DNA of 64,000 nt, from assembly GCA_015231595.1 (NCBI GenBank), contig JADGBH010000013.1, positions 1-64,000 of the forward strand, written 5' to 3'. This document shows, in pieces, positions 57,254 to 64,000 of the stretch (position 1 is the first letter of the stretch; each line of letters begins with the position of its first letter). This DNA comes from Desulfobacterales bacterium (GTDB taxonomy: Bacteria > Desulfobacterota > Desulfobacteria > Desulfobacterales > JADGBH01). The notes beneath the pieces were generated by a model. The model was not told the DNA's origin, ran no database searches, and worked only from the letters and a program-made list of their open reading frames with translations. Both the position numbers and the translations under genes were made by a program.

Positions 57254-58849
57254 CTATTTATTAGTCACTTCCATCATAGCTAAATCTTGATATGCATGAA
57301 ATAGCTTATGGCAAAATTTATCCCATTGCCCGCATATTTTTATTGTTTTATCATCCATATTATAGAGACTTGGATACATAACAAGTTCTTTTGCTTCTTG
57401 ACTTAATTCTTTTATGTTACCTTCATCATGGCCTTTAAGTATATTTTTTATGAATTCTTCCGGCTTATAAAATTCGGCAATCTTTTGAAAATCTCGATGG
57501 ATTTGAGTTAGTAAAACATTGCGAGGTCCTTCCCATAATTCGTTAATTACAGCGTCCCGAAACAGTCTTGGAATAGACGAAAAATCTTCCATTACACCAT
57601 GACCTCCGAATATTGACATAGCTCCACGTATAACATCTGTGCAGTCTAATGCCGCTGTAATTTTTTGAAGCATTATAAGTTCTCTTACATTAAATTTATT
57701 TTGCTTTGATTCAACTGAATTATCAAAATCTTTTATGTTTTTTAACGGATATTGTATTTTTAAAAATTTGCTATATAATTTAAATGCTCCCGCAAGTGTT
57801 CTATCAGCAAAATGCTCAAACTCTTTTAGCTGGCCAGCAAGCATAGGAAACTGACCGATTTGTAATCCAAAAGCAGATCTCAATTCAGAATATTTTTTAG
57901 CTTCCCTTACGACTCTTTTCATGCTCGACGCAGACGAAAGACCTACGGTAAGCCTTGAATAAGTTAAAACTATTCCCACCACATTTGCAAGGCCTTTTTC
58001 TAAAGAACCTATCTGATATCCTAAAGATCCATTAAATGTAATTTCTGCAGTTGGCAGTTCACTTGTCCCCATCTTCCACTTGATTCTGTCTATGGTATAT
58101 CCATTTCTTATACCTTTTTCTTTATTATCTTTAAGCCATGCAGGCACAATAAAAAGCCCTACTTTTTCAGAATCTTTAGGCTTTGCCGTAACTACAGCAT
58201 AATCAGCATGAGCCGCTGAACAAAAAAATTTTGAACCATAAAGCTTCCAATTATTTCCCTCTTTTACGGCTTCAAGTAAATTTGCAGCAACATCTGATCC
58301 TCCGTGTATTTCAGAAAGATACTGAGAACCAATACCAAAATTACCGTCAATCCCTTCTTTACAATGAGTTAATATCTCTTTAGTTTCATCAGAGTCAGAA
58401 CACTGCTCAAGAATAGCAACAAGGCCTTCAGTGCAAGTTAAGGGACATGCTACACAGGCCTCTCCATTCTGATAAATAAGATACATTTTACAAAGCTTTG
58501 TCCATTTAGAAGTTTTATCAGAAAAAATTTTTTCAGAAAAAACTTCTTTTTCTAATATTTCCGTTTCAATGGGACGAACAAGCTTATCAATTCTATGGTG
58601 GTGAGCATCATAATTTACTAAATAAGGTTTTTTTTCAAGCATAGATATTGAATCAGATAAATCGCGCCATCTGTATGATACTTTATGCGAAAAATCTTTA
58701 AGTTCTTTATCTAAGCCTTCCCATTCGTTTTTAACGAAATGTTTTATTACTTTTTTCAAAAATAAATCATCATCATAATAATTTACTTTTTTTCGCCATT
58801 CTAAAAACTCATCAAAATTATAAGGATTATTTCTATTAGGGAAAGACAT
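57254..58849 (-). CDS. acyl-CoA dehydrogenase, long form
   Basis: A 531-aa flavoprotein, longer than the usual 380 aa by N- and C-terminal extensions, in the AidB/ACAD11-like size range. Core motifs: ACPLTCTEGLVAIL, YLSEIHGGSDVAAN in the FAD-binding strand, IDRIKWKMGTSELPTAEITF, and FGLQIGQFPMLAGQL. The C-terminal LWEGPRNVLLTQIHRD has Glu at the place of the catalytic base in the YEGT motif of this family. It would pass electrons to the electron-transfer flavoprotein encoded directly upstream. AAGGAG ribosome site, 30 bp after etfA. Substrate unknown. Confidence 0.85.
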   Translation of the reverse strand: MSFPNRNNPYNFDEFLEWRKKVNYYDDDLFLKKVIKHFVKNEWEGLDKELKDFSHKVSYRWRDLSDSISMLEKKPYLVNYDAHHHRIDKLVRPIETEILEKEVFSEKIFSDKTSKWTKLCKMYLIYQNGEACVACPLTCTEGLVAILEQCSDSDETKEILTHCKEGIDGNFGIGSQYLSEIHGGSDVAANLLEAVKEGNNWKLYGSKFFCSAAHADYAVVTAKPKDSEKVGLFIVPAWLKDNKEKGIRNGYTIDRIKWKMGTSELPTAEITFNGSLGYQIGSLEKGLANVVGIVLTYSRLTVGLSSASSMKRVVREAKKYSELRSAFGLQIGQFPMLAGQLKEFEHFADRTLAGAFKLYSKFLKIQYPLKNIKDFDNSVESKQNKFNVRELIMLQKITAALDCTDVIRGAMSIFGGHGVMEDFSSIPRLFRDAVINELWEGPRNVLLTQIHRDFQKIAEFYKPEEFIKNILKGHDEGNIKELSQEAKELVMYPSLYNMDDKTIKICGQWDKFCHKLFHAYQDLAMMEVTNK

Positions 58850-58879
58850 AAACAGTTCTCCTTAAAAAAATTGTTTTAA

Positions 58880-60487
58880 TTAAATAGTATATAGAACTAC
58901 TAAGCAGCGAGTAGGATTATTTGAAAGACTTTTTAATTTATGGGGAATTTCAGAATTAAAATGAATAGATTCAGCTGGTTTAAGATGATTAATTTTATTG
59001 CCTAATGTAAGCTCCAATTCTCCGTCCATAACGAATATGAATTCTTCGCCTTCATGCTTATACGCTACAGGTTTATGCGCTTGTTTAGGCTCAATATTTA
59101 TCATAAAAGCCCTTAAATGCTGATGCTCTGCACTTGGAGTAAGAGTTTGATAAGAATAATTTTGAGTACGTTTAATAAATTCTTGAGCCCTCTGGTCACG
59201 AATTTTAATTTTTTCTTCTTCACTTAAAAAAGTTCCTGGGTCAACGTTAAGAGCTCTTGCTACACTAAGTATAAAACTTACCGACGGTGATATTTGATCA
59301 TTTTCTACCTGTTCAATAAAATCTGGAGACTGCCCTGTTGAATGGGATAAATTTTCTAATGTCCAGCAATGGGCTTCACGCAACTTTCGAATTTTAGCGC
59401 CAAAACTATCGGTTGAGCTTAACATATTATCGTGACATACTGCATCAGCTAATTGTCTAAGAAAATTTTTTCTAAGTTTATTTATAAGAATTGGTAATAA
59501 TTGTTTTACATCACCAACAATTCCTATATCAGCAACATGATAAATTGGAGCATCTTGGTCTCTATTAATCGCAACAATAGTTTTGGATTCAATAATTCCT
59601 GCTGTGTATTGTATAGCTCCAGATGTTCCGATTGAAATAAGCAGCTTTGGACGAACAGTCTTTCCTGTTTGCCCAATCATCCGATTTGAATCAATCCAAT
59701 GTTGAAGAACAGGAGGCCTTGTAGCACCAACTTCTCCGCCGATAGCTGCGGCAAGTTCTCGAACTAAACGAAAGTCCTCAATACTTCCTACGCCAGCGCC
59801 TCCAACAACAACAATGTCAGCTTCCTCTAAATTTTTGCTGTCACAAATTTCTTTTTCGGAATAGAATAATTGATTTTTTTCAATATAATCAGGCAGAGAT
59901 AAATTTTGTACGTGTTCCCATTTTATCTCTCCAGGCTCACCTTTGATATTGCAAGGTTTAAAAACATTTGGTCGTAATGTTGCGAAGCCTGTTTGAAAAT
60001 CATCTGAAAAAGATAATTCCGCGATGATTTCGCCTCCCCAAGAAGGGCTTACAGCTATAATAGTATTTTTTTCAACGCGGATATCAATGCAGTCAGCTAT
60101 TAAACCTGCATTGCAATAGGCTGTTGTTCGAGATGCAAGTTCTTTGCTAAAATCTGTAAGGCCAAACAAAACAAGCCATGGACGTCTTTTTTTTATAAAA
60201 TCTGAAAAATGGTAAGAATAAATATCAGCTCTTTTTTCTGTAAAGGCTTTATTTTCAAGGATATAAACAAAATCAGCTCCATGTTCAATACATTTTTCAG
60301 CGTAATTTTGAAGGGTTAAATTTCCCGGTTGTTCAGAATTGAAGCCCATTAAAACCGCAGCTATTTTCCCAGAAACTGCTTTTGAAAGCTCTCGACCTTT
60401 GGATAATATATTTAAACAATATCCAAAATGATGATCATTTCGGATATCAGCAAATACCCAGATTTCTTTTTCAACTATGTTATTCAT
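58880..60487 (-). CDS. etfA: electron-transfer flavoprotein alpha subunit fused to XRE-cupin regulator
   Basis: A 535-aa fusion. Residues 1-340 are EtfA, with the FAD-binding C-terminal part intact (GGAGVGSIEDFRLVRELAAA, RMIGQTGKTVRPKLLISIGT, SGAIQY, IVAINRDQDAPIYHVADIGI). Residues about 362-420 form an XRE helix-turn-helix (FGAKIRKLREAHCWTLENLS, VENDQISPSVSFILSVARAL). Residues about 455-535 form a cupin (YKHEGEEFIFVMDGELELTL, HFNSEIPHKLKS). XRE-cupin proteins are normally separate repressors. The joined frame is continuous and no stop separates the parts. It follows etfB and precedes the long acyl-CoA dehydrogenase. Coupling of redox or acyl-CoA state to transcription of this operon is an attractive inference. 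Confidence 0.88.
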   Translation of the reverse strand: MNNIVEKEIWVFADIRNDHHFGYCLNILSKGRELSKAVSGKIAAVLMGFNSEQPGNLTLQNYAEKCIEHGADFVYILENKAFTEKRADIYSYHFSDFIKKRRPWLVLFGLTDFSKELASRTTAYCNAGLIADCIDIRVEKNTIIAVSPSWGGEIIAELSFSDDFQTGFATLRPNVFKPCNIKGEPGEIKWEHVQNLSLPDYIEKNQLFYSEKEICDSKNLEEADIVVVGGAGVGSIEDFRLVRELAAAIGGEVGATRPPVLQHWIDSNRMIGQTGKTVRPKLLISIGTSGAIQYTAGIIESKTIVAINRDQDAPIYHVADIGIVGDVKQLLPILINKLRKNFLRQLADAVCHDNMLSSTDSFGAKIRKLREAHCWTLENLSHSTGQSPDFIEQVENDQISPSVSFILSVARALNVDPGTFLSEEEKIKIRDQRAQEFIKRTQNYSYQTLTPSAEHQHLRAFMINIEPKQAHKPVAYKHEGEEFIFVMDGELELTLGNKINHLKPAESIHFNSEIPHKLKSLSNNPTRCLVVLYTI

Positions 60488-60517
60488 AAAATAAATACCT
60501 TTAAATTCATTATGCTG

Positions 60518-61291
60518 CTATTGAATTAATCCTGCAGAACTAAGTCTATTAATTAATTCTTCAGCTTGTTCTTCAGATGTTCCTGGAATAAATTCGCATT
60601 TACGGCTTTTTGATATACGTTTTATAGAAATAACTTTAGTTGGAGATGCTTTTTCTCCAACTTCTGACGAATTAATTCCTAAATCTTTTAAATTCCATTT
60701 TTCGATTTTTCCATTTTCAAAAGCTTTTTCAAGTCCTTTTAATTCTATGTCACGAACTTGAAAAGAACCTGTGCGTATTGTAAAAGCAGCTGGTATGACA
60801 GTTGAAAATTTTTCATGGAACTCATCTATTCTTCTTTCAATTTTTATATTTTTTTCTTCGATTTGATATGAAACTACACCACTTATAAGGGGAATACGAA
60901 GTAGAACCGATGTTTGATAAGGAACCTGACCTGTATCACTATCAGCGGTCATAGTTCCAAAAAGAACAATATCAAATGGGTTTAATTTTTTTATTGCAGC
61001 TGATAATACTTTAGAAGTTATAAGAGTATCAGAACCAACTAAAGCGGAATCTGAAATTAAAATGCCTCTATCAACGCCCATAGACATCGCTTCAAAAAGA
61101 GAAAATTTAGAAGTGTCAGGCCCCATAGAAATAGCTGTAACAGTCCCGCCTTGTTCTTTTTTCATCCGTAAAGCAACTTCAAGAGCAGGTCTGTCAAAAG
61201 GATTTAAGTCTAAAGTTTCGGGCGATCTTAAAAATTTATTTCCTTCCGGAACCCTAATTATAACGGACTTAATACAAACAATTATGTGCAT
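60518..61291 (-). CDS. etfB: electron-transfer flavoprotein beta subunit
   Basis: A 257-aa EtfB, partner of the downstream etfA in an FAD-containing heterodimer that takes electrons from acyl-CoA dehydrogenases. Motifs: LDLNPFDRPALEVALRMKKE, VTAISMGPDT, the nucleotide-binding loop LFGTMTADSDTGQVP, and RIDEFHEKFSTVIPAAFTI. The gene is 30 bp from etfA, so the two are co-transcribed. An inserted 261-bp MITE separates it from the acyl-CoA dehydrogenase gene upstream. Confidence 0.9.
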   Translation of the reverse strand: MHIIVCIKSVIIRVPEGNKFLRSPETLDLNPFDRPALEVALRMKKEQGGTVTAISMGPDTSKFSLFEAMSMGVDRGILISDSALVGSDTLITSKVLSAAIKKLNPFDIVLFGTMTADSDTGQVPYQTSVLLRIPLISGVVSYQIEEKNIKIERRIDEFHEKFSTVIPAAFTIRTGSFQVRDIELKGLEKAFENGKIEKWNLKDLGINSSEVGEKASPTKVISIKRISKSRKCEFIPGTSEEQAEELINRLSSAGLIQ

Positions 61292-61315
61292 TTATTTTTT
61301 ACCTTCAATTATTTT

Positions 61316-61576
61316 GGGTGTGTCCCACCTTTTACACAAAGGCATAAAATTTTTTAGGAACTAAACGTCGTAGGACGTCATTCCGGAAAAAATTGAAAAA
61401 TGAATATTTTTCAATTTTAATCCGGAATCCAGAATAACGTCGTCATATTCTCTGGATTCCGGGTTAAAGTCAGAAAATCTAAACGATTTTCTGACTTTCC
61501 CCGGAATGACGATAAATCCAAAATACTGTATATCTGACGTGTCATTCCTGTTATGTGTAAAAGATGGGACACACCC
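61316..61576. mobile_element. 261-bp MITE with 22-bp inverted ends and 8-bp target duplication
   Basis: GGGTGTGTCCCACCTTTTAC+AC (61316-61337) and its inverted partner at 61555-61576 differ at one position. ATTATTTT flanks both ends (61308-61315 and 61577-61584), ending at the stop codon of the acyl-CoA dehydrogenase. Inside are nested palindromes with CGTCATTCCGG ends and the GAAAAATGAATATTTTTC hairpin seen in other repeats here. No reading frame. Confidence 0.85.
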
Positions 61577-61584
61577 ATTATTTT

Positions 61585-62733
61585 TTAATATTGGCTTAAA
61601 ACTTCCCTTGCTATAACCATTCTGTGTATTTCGGATGTACCTTCATAAATCCTTGTAACCCTTGCATCTCTATAATATCTCTCTACAGGATAAGATTTTG
61701 AATAGCCGTAGCCACCGTGTATTTGAATTGCCATATCTGTTACTTTTGTTGATATTTCAGAAGCGTATAATTTTGCCATAGCGGCTGCTTCTGAAAAAGG
61801 TTTTGATTGATCTTTAAGAGCTGCAGCTCTATAAACCAGTAATCGTGCAGCTTCAACATATGTTGCCATATCCGCTATCATCATTTGAATTGCTTGATGT
61901 TTGGCAATGGGAACTCCAAATTGCTGTCTTTGATTAGCATATCTAACTCCAGATTCAAGCGCAGCTTGAGCAATTCCTACTGCTTGAGCCGCAATTCCTA
62001 TTCTTCCTGTATCTAAAGCAGCAAGTCCTATTTTTAAGCCCATTCCTTCTTTACCTAAAATATTTTTAGCAGAAATACGGCAATCATAAAGCCGGATTGA
62101 ACTAACGGGATTTGCCCTCATACCGCATAAATCTTCTAAATCACCGACTACAAAGCCCGGCATTCCCCTTTCAGCAATAATTACACTTATTCCTTTTCGT
62201 CCTGCTTTTGGATCAGTTCTTACAAAAAATAAACAAGTATCAGCAACACCTCCGTTTGTAATAAGAACTTTATTTGCATTAACAATATAATCATCTCCAT
62301 TACGGATAGCAGTTGCTTCAATTCCTGCAGCATCTGAACCGGCATTAGGTTCAGTTAAACAAAAAGCTCCAATCTTTTCACCTCTTGCAAGAGGCGGAAC
62401 GAATTTTTGTTTTTGTTCTTCGTTCCCAAATACAAGTATCGGGTAAACTGCGACACTATTATGAACTGTAACACACAAACCAAGTCCAGCGCACGCTCGT
62501 GAAATTTCTTCAATAACTATTACATAACTAATTGTGTCCATAGCTGCACCTGATAAACCGCTTGGAACTTGAATTCCAAAATAACCAAGTTTACCCATTT
62601 TATCAACTATTTCCCATGGGAATCTGGCTTCCTGATCTAATTCTTTTGCAACTGGCTGAATTTCCCTTTCACAAAAGGTCCTTACAGATTTACGAACAGC
62701 ATGATTTTTATCAGATATAAAAGGCTCTAACAT
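61585..62733 (-). CDS. acyl-CoA dehydrogenase, short-chain/butyryl type
   Basis: A 382-aa flavoprotein of standard length. [19 protein letters not shown] and the [13 protein letters not shown] strand bind FAD and substrate; the catalytic base Glu lies in [19 protein letters not shown], and [13 protein letters not shown] and [20 protein letters not shown] are family blocks. It closely resembles Bcd/AcdA enzymes oxidising short-chain acyl-CoA, using EtfAB as acceptor. It is the first gene of the minus-strand set, with the 261-bp MITE between its stop and etfB. No clear ribosome site. Substrate chain length is inferred only. Confidence 0.9.
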   Translation of the reverse strand: MLEPFISDKNHAVRKSVRTFCEREIQPVAKELDQEARFPWEIVDKMGKLGYFGIQVPSGLSGAAMDTISYVIVIEEISRACAGLGLCVTVHNSVAVYPILVFGNEEQKQKFVPPLARGEKIGAFCLTEPNAGSDAAGIEATAIRNGDDYIVNANKVLITNGGVADTCLFFVRTDPKAGRKGISVIIAERGMPGFVVGDLEDLCGMRANPVSSIRLYDCRISAKNILGKEGMGLKIGLAALDTGRIGIAAQAVGIAQAALESGVRYANQRQQFGVPIAKHQAIQMMIADMATYVEAARLLVYRAAALKDQSKPFSEAAAMAKLYASEISTKVTDMAIQIHGGYGYSKSYPVERYYRDARVTRIYEGTSEIHRMVIAREVLSQY

Positions 62734-62956
62734 AAAAAATAATTTCCATTTTTATTTGATATTATAAACATATTTTAAGACATCAATACAATTTTGATTA
62801 ACTTAAGTCAACTATTGAAATTGTTATTAAACCGGGAAAATGGGAAAGCACACATCGTTATAATAGAAGGGAATAAAAAATGAGTAAATTTAAAGAGATA
62901 AAATAAAAATTTAAAATATTTTACTTAAATTATTAAAATCATTAGCTTCTTATTTA

Positions 62957-62990
62957 TGACGAATTATGTAAAGCTTTACATAATTCGTCA
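62957..62990. promoter_or_regulatory. 34-bp perfect palindrome
   Basis: TGACGAATTATGTAAAG followed directly by its reverse complement, with no spacer. It lies 20 bp past the stop of the solute-binding protein gene and 220 bp before the acyl-CoA dehydrogenase start. It could be the stem of a terminator (though the downstream T run is poor on the minus strand) or an operator for the acyl-CoA dehydrogenase operon. Confidence 0.55.
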
Positions 62991-63009
62991 ATTTAAAAAA
63001 AATTACCGA

Positions 63010-63756
63010 TTACATAGAACTACCTATATATTCAGCAAGGATTTTATCATATGCTCCTGAGTCTTTTAATTTTTTTAACCCTGAATCTAATTTTTCAGAA
63101 AAATGTTGCCCATTAGGCGTTTTTCTTGAAAACAGAATATAATATTCGTTTACTTCAACAGGTTTGGGATGATTGGTAAACAATTTAGCTTCTTCAGAGC
63201 TAAATATTTTATTAATAGTTACATATCCAACAACTTTAGAAGTTTGATATATATCAATTCTTCCTAATAACATCTTTTTAAAAGTCAAATCTTCGGTTGG
63301 TGCAGCATCCGCTGTTATTCCATTATCTTTATAAATCTGTTCCTGTTTAAATCCAATTGTAACTCCAACCTTATATTTTTTTAAATCTTCTAAGGTATTC
63401 CAGTCAAACTGCTTGCTTTTAAGATGAAAAAATACTCCTTCATCTTTAAAAAGAGATATTTTGTGTATATAAAAGACTTTATCACGCTCTTCAGTTTTAT
63501 TCCAAGGAAAAGTACCGTCATGTTTTCCTTCTTCTGCATATTGATAGCTTCTTTTCCATGGAAAATAATCATATTGTGCATCTATTCCCTCTAATTTAAA
63601 TGCTTCTGTTACTACTTTTTCCAAAAGTTTCCCTTTTGCGTCAGTTTGAGAAGTATAAGGCTCCCAATCACCAATTGCCAATTTTACTACCTCATTTGCA
63701 AACGCATTTGAAAAAATCATAGTTGCTAATAAAAAAAAGAACACTAATTTTTTCAT
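63010..63756 (-). CDS. periplasmic solute-binding protein, family 3
   Basis: A 248-aa exported protein; signal peptide ends near residue 20 (FSNAFANE). The body is a small SBP family 3 domain (VVKLAIGDWEPYTSQTDAKG, FPWKRSYQYAEEGKHDGTFP, YKVGVTIGFKQEQIY), typical of amino-acid-type binding proteins that occur alone in deltaproteobacteria. No permease or ATPase gene is adjacent inside the window. GGAGGGGGAA gives a strong ribosome site. Ligand unknown. Confidence 0.85.
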   Translation of the reverse strand: MKKLVFFFLLATMIFSNAFANEVVKLAIGDWEPYTSQTDAKGKLLEKVVTEAFKLEGIDAQYDYFPWKRSYQYAEEGKHDGTFPWNKTEERDKVFYIHKISLFKDEGVFFHLKSKQFDWNTLEDLKKYKVGVTIGFKQEQIYKDNGITADAAPTEDLTFKKMLLGRIDIYQTSKVVGYVTINKIFSSEEAKLFTNHPKPVEVNEYYILFSRKTPNGQHFSEKLDSGLKKLKDSGAYDKILAEYIGSSM

Positions 63757-63897
63757 TTTTCCCCCTCCTAAGTAAGTTTGTTTTAGTTATGTTTAACTCC
63801 CTAATACTGCTGCTCTGACTTTAGCTATGACAGCTTTTTTCAAATTTTTATGATTATTTTTGTTGAGTGTCAATATTTTTTTCATCAAAATTAAAAA

Positions 63898-63977
63898 TGA
63901 CATATAATTTCTATTTTAAGATACTAAAACTTGAATTAGCCTTTATTTTTAGCCTTAATAACCTGAATAATATATCA
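63898..63977. repeat. 80-bp TGACATAT-type MITE
   Basis: TGACATATAATTTCTATTTT at the left, ATATATCA at the right, exactly 80 bp, with an internal TTTTTAGCCTTAATAAC. Upstream of the solute-binding protein gene, at the window edge. Confidence 0.6.
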
Positions 63978-64000
63978 TTTATATTCAAAAAAAAACCACA

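Overview
The window is AT-rich (about one third G+C by eye) and reads as chromosome of a deltaproteobacterium of the Desulfobacterota, most likely Desulfobacterales. Pointers are the DUF3786 gene, a DASS-type anion transporter embedded in a large two-component cluster, acyl-CoA dehydrogenases with electron-transfer flavoprotein genes, an archaeal-type prolyl-tRNA synthetase, the abundance of PAS/GAF/HDOD signalling proteins, and many short palindromic mobile repeats. No rRNA, tRNA, CRISPR array or complete transposase gene was seen.

Region 1 (1-10.5 kb) is accessory DNA. It holds a twice-frameshifted AbiEii-type nucleotidyltransferase pseudogene, then an AAA ATPase/PD-(D/E)XK nuclease gene framed by two identical 84-bp repeats. 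A 1706-aa DEAD-box helicase follows (DUF1998 plus a Vsr/DUF559-like nuclease tail, size and build like DruE/DrmA defence helicases). Next come a 5'-truncated DUF5682 gene and its VWA partner, the surviving end of a SWIM/DUF5691/MoxR/DUF5682/VWA cluster, and a DUF3786 gene. The locus looks like a defence or conflict island put together by rearrangement.

Region 2 (10.6-24.6 kb) has a YpsA/SLOG-like protein, an alpha/beta hydrolase, a TraB/GumN protein, an SdpI-like protein and a membrane winged-helix protein on the plus strand. On the minus strand are a hybrid histidine kinase, an unusual 1468-aa protein ending in a hydrolase-like module, galE, a type IV pilin with a sigma-54-like promoter, and mltF.

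Region 3 (24.6-41.9 kb) is mostly housekeeping: ispG, proS, a Rel/SpoT homologue whose hydrolase site looks lost, rpmB, a kinase-HDOD-GAF fusion, dnaN-gyrB, a PAS histidine kinase, leuC and an MltD-like transglycosylase.

Region 4 (42.5-49.9 kb) is a compact co-directional cluster: a degenerate receiver, a Cache histidine kinase, two receivers, a DASS transporter, a receiver-kinase hybrid, another receiver and a PstS-like binding protein. A sigma-54-like promoter precedes it. None of its regulators carries a DNA-binding domain.

Region 5 (50-64 kb) has an alpha/beta hydrolase and two orphan small proteins. Then come two adjacent envelope proteins that each combine a PhnD-like binding domain with CsgG/FlgO-like domains, one adding TPR repeats and a VWA domain. 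The minus-strand fatty-acid-type set follows: acyl-CoA dehydrogenase, etfB, an etfA fused to an XRE-cupin regulator, and a second acyl-CoA dehydrogenase. The last gene encodes a periplasmic solute-binding protein.

Small non-autonomous elements recur throughout. One is an 80-bp family with TGACATAT ends. Three longer elements (148, 261 and about 196 bp) have terminal inverted repeats and apparent 8-10 bp target duplications, and REP-like palindromes also occur.
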